Assembly: GCF_016714275.1 (NCBI RefSeq)
Contig: NZ_JADJNP010000004.1
Location: 1-64,000 of the forward strand
DNA: 64,000 nt
DNA from: Tessaracoccus sp.
Lineage (GTDB): Bacteria > Actinomycetota > Actinomycetes > Propionibacteriales > Propionibacteriaceae
Direction of reading: 5' to 3'
In this document: positions 10,516 through 18,011 of the stretch, piece after piece
Numbering within the stretch: position 1 is the stretch's first letter
How the letters are laid out: each line of letters starts with the position of its first letter
The notes under the pieces: model-generated
The model's database searches: none
What the model saw: only the letters and a program-made list of their open reading frames with translations
What the model was told of the DNA's origin: nothing
Program-made: the position numbers and the translations under genes

Positions 10516-11250
10516 ATGGAGTGGGTGCTGCTCGGTGCCGCGGCATTGCTTGTCGGGGTAGCGAAGACGAGCTTCGGCGGGCTCGGATCGGTTGCCGTCG
10601 CGATGCTGGCGCTCGCGATGCCGACGAAGGAGTCGACGGCGGCAGCGCTCCTGTTGCTGATCGTCGGCGACGTCGTCGCCGTACTGCGATACAGGAAGGC
10701 CGCCGACTGGCGCCTGCTCCGGGCGCTGCTGCCCGCCGTCCTGCCCGGGCTGCTGCTGGGCGCGTGGTTCCTGTCGGTCGTCGACGACCTGCTCCTGAAG
10801 CGTGCCATCGGCTGGTTCCTGCTGGCGTTCGTGCTGATCCAGCTCGTCTGGCAGCTCACCGCCAACCGCAGGGCGGCCACCGATGACGGCCCCCCGCACC
10901 GCGCCCTGTCGCTCGGCGCCGGCGTCCTCGCCGGCTTCACGACGATGACGGCCAATGCCGCGGGCCCGATCATGGCGCTGTACCTGCAACTGGCGAAGGT
11001 CGAGAAGCTGCGCTTTCTCGGCACCGGCGCCTGGTACTTCTTCATCATCAACGTGTCGAAGGTCCCGCTGAGCGCCTCATTGGGCCTGTTCACGCCCCGG
11101 GTACTGACGACGTCGGCCGTTCTCGTCCCCGTGGTTCTGGTGGGCACCGCGATCGGCATCGCGATCATCGGCAAGGTCCCTCAGCGCGCGTTCGACATCA
11201 TCACGCTGCTCACATCCGTCCTCGCCGCCGTCGCCCTCCTGGTCCTCTAG
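10516..11250 (+). CDS. TSUP/TauE-SafE family membrane permease
   Basis: 244 residues with about seven to eight hydrophobic helices. The N-terminus (AKTSFGGLGSVAVAMLALAMP) and the central AGFTTMTANAAGPIMALYL repeat are characteristic of the TSUP family, which exports or imports sulfite, sulfonates or other organic anions. ATG 10516 follows GAAGGAGG. The substrate cannot be read from sequence. It is flanked on both sides by dispersed repeats and is not in an evident operon. Confidence 0.9.
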   Translation: MEWVLLGAAALLVGVAKTSFGGLGSVAVAMLALAMPTKESTAAALLLLIVGDVVAVLRYRKAADWRLLRALLPAVLPGLLLGAWFLSVVDDLLLKRAIGWFLLAFVLIQLVWQLTANRRAATDDGPPHRALSLGAGVLAGFTTMTANAAGPIMALYLQLAKVEKLRFLGTGAWYFFIINVSKVPLSASLGLFTPRVLTTSAVLVPVVLVGTAIGIAIIGKVPQRAFDIITLLTSVLAAVALLVL

Positions 11251-11280
11251 GGACGTATTGATCAATGCTTCCCTAGCTAC

Positions 11281-11394
11281 GTTCCTTGAGCCGGCCCCCC
11301 GCGCGAAGCGCCGGGGCCGAGTCGAAAGGTCCGAAAGACGAGGCAGGAACTACGGCAGACCACCATCGCAGGGGCTGCGGACCCTTCGAGACGG
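11281..11394. repeat. Dispersed mosaic repeat, copy 2 (type B: TTCCTTGAGCC / CGAAAGGTCC)
   Basis: It begins TTCCTTGAGCCGG and continues to GAGTCGAAAGGTCC, with a second half ending GGACCCTTCGAGACGG. Compared with type A, the outer bases are CCTT paired with AAGG in place of GGTT paired with AACC. It lies between the TSUP gene and the GH13 gene. Confidence 0.7.
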
Positions 11395-11495
11395 CGCCGC
11401 AGCGTTCTCCACTCGGCGCTGGTCCGCGCGCGGCGCATCCTCAGGGAACGATGGCCCTAGGCTGGCCACATTCGCACCGAGGTGGAGGAGTCGAG

Positions 11496-12734
11496 ATGAA
11501 CTGGGTTGACCACACGATCTGGTGGCACGTCTACCCGCTTGGGTTCTGCGGGGCGCCGATCCGGGACGAGCACACGCCGGCCCCGCGGCTGCGGCGACTG
11601 CTGAACTGGCTGGACTACGCCGTCGAACTCGGCGCGTCCGGGCTGCTGCTCGGGCCCATCTTTGCTTCCGAGGCCCACGGCTACGACACCCTCGACTTCT
11701 CCCGCATCGATCCGCGGCTCGGCGGCGACGAGGACTTCGACGATCTCGTCGCCGGCTGCCGAGAGCGAGGCCTGCATCTCCTGCTCGACGGCGTGTTCAG
11801 CCACGTCGGGTCCGGGCACCCCGAGCTGCGCCGCGCGCTCGCCGAAGGTCCCGGGAGCGAGGCCGCCGCCTTGTTCGACATCGACTGGGACGCCCCGGGC
11901 GGACCCGCACCACGGGTCTTCGAGGGGCACGGCGCGCTCGCCCGGCTGAACCACGACGCGGACCGCACCGCTGACCTCGTCGCCGACGTCATGATCCACT
12001 GGCTTGATCGCGGCGCGAGTGGCTGGCGCCTCGACGCGGCGTACTCCGTCGACCCCTCCTTCTGGGCGCGCACCCTTCCCCGTGTTCGCGAACGCCATCC
12101 GGGCGCGTGGATCCTCGGCGAGGTCATCCACGGCGACTACCCCGCATTCGTCACGTCGTCGACGGTGGACTCCGTGACGCAGTACGAGCTGTGGAAGGCG
12201 ATCTGGTCAAGCCTGAAGGACCGCAACTTCTTCGAACTCGACTGGTGCCTGACAAGGCACAACGCTCTCCTCGATGCGTTCGTCCCCAACACCTTCGTCG
12301 GCAACCACGACGTCACCCGCATCGCCTCGACGGTGGGGGCGGACCTCGCCGTCGTCGCGCTCGCGATCCTCATGACGGTCGGGGGAACGCCGTCGATCTA
12401 CGCGGGCGACGAGCAGGGCTTCACGGGCGTGAAGGAGGAGATGGCCGCAGGCGACGACGCCGTCCGCCCGCCGTTCCCGGACACCCCGGCAGAGCTGCTG
12501 CCGTTCGGCGAGCCCGTACTGCGGGTCCACAAGGAGCTGATCGGCCTGCGTCGCCGCCACCCCTGGCTGGTGCACGCCCGCACCGAACGCCTCGAGGTGA
12601 CCAACGAGCAGCTGACCTATCGCAGCTTCTCAGGCGACGACGCGATCCAGGTCGAGCTGAACCTGGCGGGCGCACCGTCGGTTGTGGTTCGCGACGCCGC
12701 CGGCGCCATCCTCTGGACCACCAACGCTGGTTGA
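11496..12734 (+). CDS. GH13 alpha-amylase-family hydrolase
   Basis: 412 residues, with no signal peptide, so cytoplasmic. The TIM-barrel motifs are seen in order: VFSHVG (region I-like), GWRLDAAY with the catalytic nucleophile Asp (region II), ILGEVIHGDY with the acid/base Glu (region III) and FVGNHDVTR (region IV). A short C-terminal beta-domain follows. The family acts on alpha-glucosidic bonds, for example in maltooligosaccharides, trehalose or sucrose; the exact substrate is not evident. ATG 11496 follows GGTGGAGGAG. It converges with the M23 peptidase gene, with only about 20 bp between them. Confidence 0.9.
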   Translation: MNWVDHTIWWHVYPLGFCGAPIRDEHTPAPRLRRLLNWLDYAVELGASGLLLGPIFASEAHGYDTLDFSRIDPRLGGDEDFDDLVAGCRERGLHLLLDGVFSHVGSGHPELRRALAEGPGSEAAALFDIDWDAPGGPAPRVFEGHGALARLNHDADRTADLVADVMIHWLDRGASGWRLDAAYSVDPSFWARTLPRVRERHPGAWILGEVIHGDYPAFVTSSTVDSVTQYELWKAIWSSLKDRNFFELDWCLTRHNALLDAFVPNTFVGNHDVTRIASTVGADLAVVALAILMTVGGTPSIYAGDEQGFTGVKEEMAAGDDAVRPPFPDTPAELLPFGEPVLRVHKELIGLRRRHPWLVHARTERLEVTNEQLTYRSFSGDDAIQVELNLAGAPSVVVRDAAGAILWTTNAG

Positions 12735-12753
12735 GCCCTGCCGCTGGCCGACC

Positions 12754-13971
12754 TCAATCGGCCGGGGTCGACTCAGACTCTTCCCGGTCTGACTCGGGTT
12801 CCGCTGACTGTGCAGCCGTCTTGCTCGCCGACGCCGATGTCGTCGGCTCCTCGGGGGCCACGCTGGGTGACTCGCTCGCCGACTCCCTCGGCGACGGTTC
12901 CTCGGACGGGGACGGCGAAGGACTCTCCGACGGCGACTCGCTCTCCGAAGGAGTGGGCGAAGGAGACTCGCTCGGCGACGGCGAGGGAGACGGGCTCTCC
13001 GAGGGGCTCGGCGATGGTGACGGGCTCGGCGATGGTGACTTCGACGGCGAAGGCGACGGGCTCGGGCTCTCCGAAGGACTCGGTGACGGCGACGCGCTGG
13101 GCGATGGCGATGCGGACGGAGACCGAGAAGGAGAAGGGGAAGGGGAAGGGGAAGGGGACGCACTGGGCGACGGGGACGCGCTCGGCGATGGCGTCGGTGT
13201 CGCCGAACCCATCTTCGACAGGTCGACGACGGTGGCCTTGCCGTTCAGCCACGGCTCGGGATCTGTGAAGTTCCCGTTGACGATCACCTCGAAGTGCAGG
13301 TGGCAACCCGTCGAGTAGCCGGTGTTGCCGACGCGGCCGACACCGTCGAGCGCCTTCACCCGCTGGCCGACGCTCACGCCTACGGACGACAAGTGGTTGT
13401 AGGTGGTGACCACGCGATGCCCGCCGAGCGCGCCGTGATCGACCTTGACCTGGATGCCGTTGCCGCCCGCCCAGCCGGTGCGTACGACGACGCCGTCGGC
13501 CGCTGCGCCGACGGCGGTGCCGCACGGCGCGGCGAAGTCGAGGCCGGTGTGCAGCTTCCAGATGTGGAGTATGGGGTGGAATCGCAGCCCGAACCGCGAT
13601 GTCTTACGGCCGCCGGACAGCGGCACGGCGAGCAGCTCATCACCCTTGGTTGTGCCCACCTTGCCGACCCGCGACGTGTCGATGCTCGACGGCGCGGCGG
13701 GCAGCGGGACCACGGACGGATTGTCGCCCTGGATAACGTCCGGTGTCTGCGCGGAGAACGGGTCGAAGAGGCCGGTTGACGGCGTGACCTCCGGCGAGAT
13801 CAGCGCGCGCGGCGCGGCGCGCGCGCCAACAGCCGCCGGCGTGACGGACGCCGTCGGCTCGTGACTAGGTAAAGCGAGAAGTGTCTCGTCGCCATCGCTC
13901 CACTGAAGCGCACTCACCGACGCACATGCGACGGTCACAGCAACGACGGCCCCCACCAGGCTGCGTTTCAT
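12754..13971 (-). CDS. Secreted M23 (LytM) peptidase with a long Ser-Pro repeat tail
   Basis: 405 residues. A signal peptide is visible (MKRSLVGAVVAVTVACASVSA). The LytM zinc-peptidase domain spans about residues 120-245, with H141 and D145 in HTGLDFAAPCG and the HLHFE motif at 224-228, so catalytic residues are present. The enzyme should cut peptidoglycan peptides or act as a regulator of such enzymes. From about residue 256 to the C-terminus some 150 residues are almost entirely Ser-Pro dipeptides with scattered Glu, Ala, Lys and Thr. This extended tail could span or bind the cell wall. The coding DNA is a GGCGA-rich repeat (about 12,800-13,210) prone to length change. Confidence 0.92.
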   Translation of the reverse strand: MKRSLVGAVVAVTVACASVSALQWSDGDETLLALPSHEPTASVTPAAVGARAAPRALISPEVTPSTGLFDPFSAQTPDVIQGDNPSVVPLPAAPSSIDTSRVGKVGTTKGDELLAVPLSGGRKTSRFGLRFHPILHIWKLHTGLDFAAPCGTAVGAAADGVVVRTGWAGGNGIQVKVDHGALGGHRVVTTYNHLSSVGVSVGQRVKALDGVGRVGNTGYSTGCHLHFEVIVNGNFTDPEPWLNGKATVVDLSKMGSATPTPSPSASPSPSASPSPSPSPSPSRSPSASPSPSASPSPSPSESPSPSPSPSKSPSPSPSPSPSPSESPSPSPSPSESPSPTPSESESPSESPSPSPSEEPSPRESASESPSVAPEEPTTSASASKTAAQSAEPESDREESESTPAD

Positions 13972-14005
13972 GTTCCCCCCTGAACCAAGGAGGCCTATCT
14001 TAATC

Positions 14006-14629
14006 TCAGCGCGCGTCGAAATCTACGTTCAATATCACGGACACGTCCACATCCTCCGGGTCCAGGTCGATCGATGGGGCGGCGGAGTCGGCCATCATCG
14101 CGCGCGCCATCATCGGGCGCGCGAACCGCGGTGGGGCGTCGTCGCGGATGGCGACGGCCTCGACGGTGCCGAGCCCGGCCGCTGCGGCGATCCATTCCGC
14201 GCGCTGCACCGCATGGGTGAAGGCGGCCTTGAGGACGTCCGGCTGGATGGCCTTGAGCGTCTCGTCAGTGAGCTGCCACTCGAGGTTGCCGATCTGCACG
14301 CCGTCGATCCCGGCGAGCTCGCCGAGCAGCGGCCCGACGGTGCTGAGGTCGTCGAGGACGAACGAACCGCGCACCTCCGCGACGTGCCGGACCCTGCCGC
14401 GTCTGTCGTCTCCGACGCTTGTCCAGGTGCGCAGCGAGGATAGGCGCACGTCGCGCCCGCGGCCGTCGGCGACGGCGTCGTCGAGCCGCGCACGCAGGCG
14501 CTCGAGGAGAGCAGCGGTGTCGGTGACGACCGCCGCGCGGTCCGAGCCGGTGAACCCGGCGCTGAGCGACACCGCGACGCACTCGGCCGGCAGTGTCATT
14601 TGGCTATTGCCCGTGACGGTGATCTTCAT
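14006..14629 (-). CDS. SIMPL (DUF541) domain protein
   Basis: 207 residues. It matches the SIMPL/DUF541 pattern: an N-terminal beta-strand VTGNSQMTLPAECVAVSLSAGF, a mid region with SVGDDRRGRVRHVAEVRGSFVL, and the conserved LEWQLTDET...A..HAVQRAEWIAAAAGL block. No signal peptide is seen, unlike many relatives, so it is probably cytoplasmic. Function unknown; E. coli relatives have been linked to oxidative stress. A dispersed repeat separates it from the DUF721 gene upstream. Confidence 0.85.
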   Translation of the reverse strand: MKITVTGNSQMTLPAECVAVSLSAGFTGSDRAAVVTDTAALLERLRARLDDAVADGRGRDVRLSSLRTWTSVGDDRRGRVRHVAEVRGSFVLDDLSTVGPLLGELAGIDGVQIGNLEWQLTDETLKAIQPDVLKAAFTHAVQRAEWIAAAAGLGTVEAVAIRDDAPPRFARPMMARAMMADSAAPSIDLDPEDVDVSVILNVDFDAR

Positions 14630-14646
14630 GTCGGAAGTGTACGTTC

Positions 14647-14781
14647 CGCTGGTTGAGCCGGGCCGCGACGAAGGAACGCCCGTGTCGAAACCAATGACTA
14701 TTGGCAGTCCATGGACATGCGTCAGTCATTGGCTTCGACACGGACCCGGCGCTTCGCGCAGGGGTCTGGCTCAACCAGCGG
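14647..14781. repeat. Dispersed mosaic repeat, copy 3 (type A, complete)
   Basis: A clear full copy: CGCTGGTTGAGCCGGG at the left, GTGTCGAAACCAATGA, a central TTGGCAGTCCATGGACATGC, then CATTGGCTTCGACACGG and GGCTCAACCAGCG at the right. The two arms are inverted relative to each other around the TCCATGGA centre. It lies between SIMPL and DUF721. Confidence 0.85.
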
Positions 14782-14784
14782 TAG

Positions 14785-15309
14785 TTAGCCATAGGTGTCG
14801 CGCGGGCCTCGGCCGGCCACCGATCGCGGGCCCCGCTTCCACGACGGCGCCTGCGGGCCCCGGAACTCGACCCGGGTGACGGTCCGCTCGCCCAGTTCCT
14901 TGTTCAGGCGCGCGACGAGCTTCGAGGCGTGAAACTTCATCGCGCTCGCCCAGGCGGTGGTGTCGCAGTCGACGAGCAGGACGCCGTTGTCGTAGTGGAC
15001 GGGGCGGGCGTGCTCCGCGTTCGCCTCGCCGACGAGCTCGGGCCAGCGCCGCAGCACCGTCGACAGCGAGATGCGTCGCTTCCAACCGCGTTCCGCGACG
15101 ACCTGGTCGAGCACATTGCCGATCAGCTGCGGGTCTCGCTCGTCCGGGTGCGCACCCGAGCGCTGCTGCTCCGTGACGCGTTCCCGCCGCCGGGGTGTCC
15201 TCGACGGCGCAGGTTCGGGAAGCACGACACCGTACTCCGACGCCTCCACCGTTGCGCGCGCGATCTCGGAGGCCAGGTCCAGGCCCGTCGGATCGTGCGG
15301 TTCGCTCAC
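14785..15309 (-). CDS. DUF721 protein, DciA-like helicase operator
   Basis: 174 residues. The DUF721 domain occupies about residues 60-145: VLDQVVAERGWKRRISLSTVLRRWPELVGEANAEHARPVHYDNGVLLVDCDTTAWASAMKF, here read in pieces. DciA proteins load or regulate the replicative helicase DnaB in bacteria lacking DnaC. The position just after recF is the conserved actinobacterial one. The 57-base gap to recF suggests co-transcription. The assignment as DciA rests on family knowledge. Confidence 0.88.
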   Translation of the reverse strand: MSEPHDPTGLDLASEIARATVEASEYGVVLPEPAPSRTPRRRERVTEQQRSGAHPDERDPQLIGNVLDQVVAERGWKRRISLSTVLRRWPELVGEANAEHARPVHYDNGVLLVDCDTTAWASAMKFHASKLVARLNKELGERTVTRVEFRGPQAPSWKRGPRSVAGRGPRDTYG

Positions 15310-15366
15310 CCGAAAGAGCCTACGACACGGAGCGATGTGTAAATGAAGTGTAAATTACTGTAAAAC

Positions 15367-16527
15367 TTACAGTTCCTTATTCAACTCATCGGTGACGGAG
15401 CCTGCGTCGACCCGGAAACGACGCTCGGCAGGGAAGTCGGGGACGTCGGCGCCGACCGCGGCGGTGATCAGGACCTGCTCGGCGTCGGCGACCGCGCCCG
15501 CGAGGCGCTCCCGACGCGACGTGTCGAGTTCGGCGAACACGTCGTCGAGGACGAGCACCGGTTCGACGCCGTCGTCGCGCACGAGCATGAAGCCGCCAAG
15601 GCGCAGCGCGAGCGCCAACGACCACGACTCTCCGTGCGACGCGTAGCCCTTCGCGGGCAGCGCGCCGATGCGGAGGTCGACGTCGTCGCGTTGCGGCCCG
15701 ACGAGGGTGACGCCGCGCTGGATCTCGTCGCGTCGACGCCGCTCCATCGCGTCGAGCAGTTCCCTTCGCAGACCCTCGCGGATGTCGTCGGCCTCCCGGG
15801 CGCGGTTGACTTCGAGCGCGGTCTTGTAGGTGGCGGTGACCTGGTTGTTGACCGGGGCGATGGTCTCGTACGCGCGCTGGGCGTGAGGGAGGACGTCTGC
15901 GAGCGTGTCGAGGCGGGCGTGAAGGAGCTCCGCGCCGATCGCCGCGAGCTGCTCGTTCCACACCTGGAGCGTGACCTCCTCGTCACCTCCGCTTGGTACG
16001 CGAGACCGGCCGGACATCGCCTTTAGTAAGGCATTTCGCTGCTTCAGGACGCGGTCAAGGTCCTGCCGGACGCCTGCCATGCGCGGCCAGCGCGTGACGA
16101 CGAGCGAGTCGAGCCATCCGCGTCGGTCCGACGGGTCGCCGCGCACGATGGCGAGGTCCATGGGCGAGAAGACGACGGTGCGTAGCGCGCCGATCAGGTC
16201 GCGCGGACGCTGCAGGGGTGCGCGGTTGAGGCGAGCCACGTTGGACCTGCCGGTGGTGACCTCGAGCTCGAGCGTGATCAGGCGCGGGTCGTCGCGACCC
16301 GCCTGGACCCTCGCCCGCAGCACGGCCGACTCGGTCCCCGCACGGATCAGCGGCGCCGTCGAGGACACCCGGTGCGACGACATCGTGGAGAGGTACTCGA
16401 CGGCCTCGACAAGGTTGGTCTTGCCCTGCCCGTTGGCGCCGACGAACACCGTCACGCCGTCGCTCAGCTGGAGCGTCGCGCTCTCATAGTTGCGGAAGTC
16501 GGTAAGCGACAGCTCCGTCACGAACAT
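15367..16527 (-). CDS. recF: DNA repair ATPase RecF
   Basis: 386 residues. The SMC-like ATPase has Walker A GANGQGKT at residues 30-37, the ABC-type signature region near the middle, and Walker B VLDDVFAELD near the C-terminus. RecF helps load RecA at single-strand gaps. It is transcribed from the dnaN side. Unlike in most relatives, a 240-bp dispersed repeat lies between dnaN and recF and must be transcribed if the operon is intact. Confidence 0.96.
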   Translation of the reverse strand: MFVTELSLTDFRNYESATLQLSDGVTVFVGANGQGKTNLVEAVEYLSTMSSHRVSSTAPLIRAGTESAVLRARVQAGRDDPRLITLELEVTTGRSNVARLNRAPLQRPRDLIGALRTVVFSPMDLAIVRGDPSDRRGWLDSLVVTRWPRMAGVRQDLDRVLKQRNALLKAMSGRSRVPSGGDEEVTLQVWNEQLAAIGAELLHARLDTLADVLPHAQRAYETIAPVNNQVTATYKTALEVNRAREADDIREGLRRELLDAMERRRRDEIQRGVTLVGPQRDDVDLRIGALPAKGYASHGESWSLALALRLGGFMLVRDDGVEPVLVLDDVFAELDTSRRERLAGAVADAEQVLITAAVGADVPDFPAERRFRVDAGSVTDELNKEL

Positions 16528-16540
16528 CGGTCACCTAACT

Positions 16541-16780
16541 GCTGGTTGAGCCGGACCGATCACCACTGGTTGAGCCGCCGCACGAGGCGCCAGCCGAGTC
16601 CGGCGTGATCGCGCTTCGCGCTGCAACGCCTTCCTTGGCCTCGGCAATCGAGCAAGCTCGATTGCTCTCAGCCTTCGTCGGCGTGTCGAAACCAATGAGC
16701 TGTTGGCAGTCCATGGAAATGCGCCAGTTCATTGGTTTCGACACGGGCGCTCGTTCCTCGCGGCCCGGCTCAGCCAGCGT
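16541..16780. repeat. Dispersed mosaic repeat, copy 4 (long form, between recF and dnaN)
   Basis: Two tandem starts (GCTGGTTGAGCCGGACC and CACTGGTTGAGCCGCC) are followed by the inner module GATCGCGCTTCGCGCTGCAA and GCAATCGAGCAAGCTCGATT, then GTGTCGAAACCAATGAG, a GCAGTCCATGGAAATGC centre, CATTGGTTTCGACACGGG and the right arm ending GGCTCAGCCAGCG. Both inner modules are palindromes. Confidence 0.85.
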
Positions 16781-16783
16781 GAA

Positions 16784-17956
16784 TCAGCCAGCGTTCTCGA
16801 CCGGGAGGCGCATCAGCATGATCACGTGGCGGTAGTCGCCGAGCGGGTCGGCGTCGATGCTTGCCAGACCCATGATGAGGCAGGGCTTGCCAGGAAGCGT
16901 GAACGAGAAGTGCGCGAACGGAGCGTCGACAGCGGTCAGGGCGTCGAGCAGGTAGTGCGGGTTGAAGCCCGCGTCCGTGATCGACTGCTCGTCGCCGACG
17001 ATGTCGACCTGCGCCTCGAGCGCCTCAGAAGCCTGCGCCTGGTCGCCGGTCGCGGCCTCGAGAGTGATGTGGTCCTCGTTGATGCGCATCCGGAGCGGGG
17101 TGTTGCGCTCGGCGACTAGCGCGACACGCTTCACAGCGGCGAGCAGGTCCGCCGTGGACACGCGCACGGAGACGCTCGCCTGCACGTCCATCAAGTGGCG
17201 CACCTTCGGGAACGACTGGCTGAGCAGGCGCGTTGTCGCCTCCCGCGAGCCCTTCGCGCCCTCGCCGATGAAGCCCGCGAGGCCCTCGCCCTCGGACTCC
17301 GTGGTCGACAGCGAGATGGTCACCGTCTCGCCGCTGGTCATGGACTTCGCGGTGTCAGCAAGCACCTTGCCGGGCACGAGCACGCTGCCCTCGACGTCCG
17401 GCCGTGCCGGGTTCCAGGTCAGCTCCTTGAGCGCCATTCGGTAGCGGTCGGTGGCCAGTAGGGAGAGGTGTTCGCCATCGATCTCCACCTTCACGCCCGT
17501 GAACACGTTCAGCAGCTCGTCGCGGCCGGCGGCGACGAAAACCTGGCCGACGGCGCGTTCGAACTCGGCGGCATTGACGACGCCGGTCTGGGTGGGCATG
17601 TCCGGCAGCGTCGGGTACTCCTCGACCGGCAGCGTCTGCAGCGTGAACCGCGCCTGGCCGCAGGTCAGCTCGACCCTGCTGTGGTCGGCGTTCAGCTCGA
17701 CGGGCTTGTTCGGCAGCGAGCGCGCGATCTCGTTCAGCAGCCGACCGGACACCAGCACGGTGCCCTCGTCGGTCACGTTGGCGGGCACGGTGACCTTCGC
17801 CGACGTCGTCGAGTCGAAGCTGCTGAGCGTCAGCCCGCTGGCGTCGGCCTCCAGCAGCATCCCGGCGAGGATCGGCGCCGTCGGGCGGCTGGGGAGGCTG
17901 CGCGCCACCCATGCCACCGCATCGGACAGCGCGTCTCGCTCAACTCGAATCTTCAC
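16784..17956 (-). CDS. dnaN: DNA polymerase III beta sliding clamp
   Basis: 390 residues, usual length. The three clamp domains are visible: N-terminal MKIRVERDALSDAVAWVAR.LPSRPT, central LPTLPDMPTQTG.V...FE.AV.QV, and the C-terminal segment ending HVIMLMRLPVENAG, close to the usual PMRL terminus that forms part of the protein-binding pocket. The clamp tethers DNA polymerase III and many repair enzymes. It normally follows dnaA directly; here an ABC exporter pair and oriC separate them. Confidence 0.97.
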   Translation of the reverse strand: MKIRVERDALSDAVAWVARSLPSRPTAPILAGMLLEADASGLTLSSFDSTTSAKVTVPANVTDEGTVLVSGRLLNEIARSLPNKPVELNADHSRVELTCGQARFTLQTLPVEEYPTLPDMPTQTGVVNAAEFERAVGQVFVAAGRDELLNVFTGVKVEIDGEHLSLLATDRYRMALKELTWNPARPDVEGSVLVPGKVLADTAKSMTSGETVTISLSTTESEGEGLAGFIGEGAKGSREATTRLLSQSFPKVRHLMDVQASVSVRVSTADLLAAVKRVALVAERNTPLRMRINEDHITLEAATGDQAQASEALEAQVDIVGDEQSITDAGFNPHYLLDALTAVDAPFAHFSFTLPGKPCLIMGLASIDADPLGDYRHVIMLMRLPVENAG

Positions 17957-18011
17957 GAGGTTCCCCTTTGAAAGTCGGTATCGCCCAGCATCATAGCCGG
18001 GGTGTCGGTGA

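Noticed and set aside
12107..13318. A Gly-Asp-rich 403-codon + strand frame over the Ser-Pro tail
   Set aside because: It is the complement of the Ser-Pro repeat of the M23 peptidase and runs out of frame through the GH13 gene.
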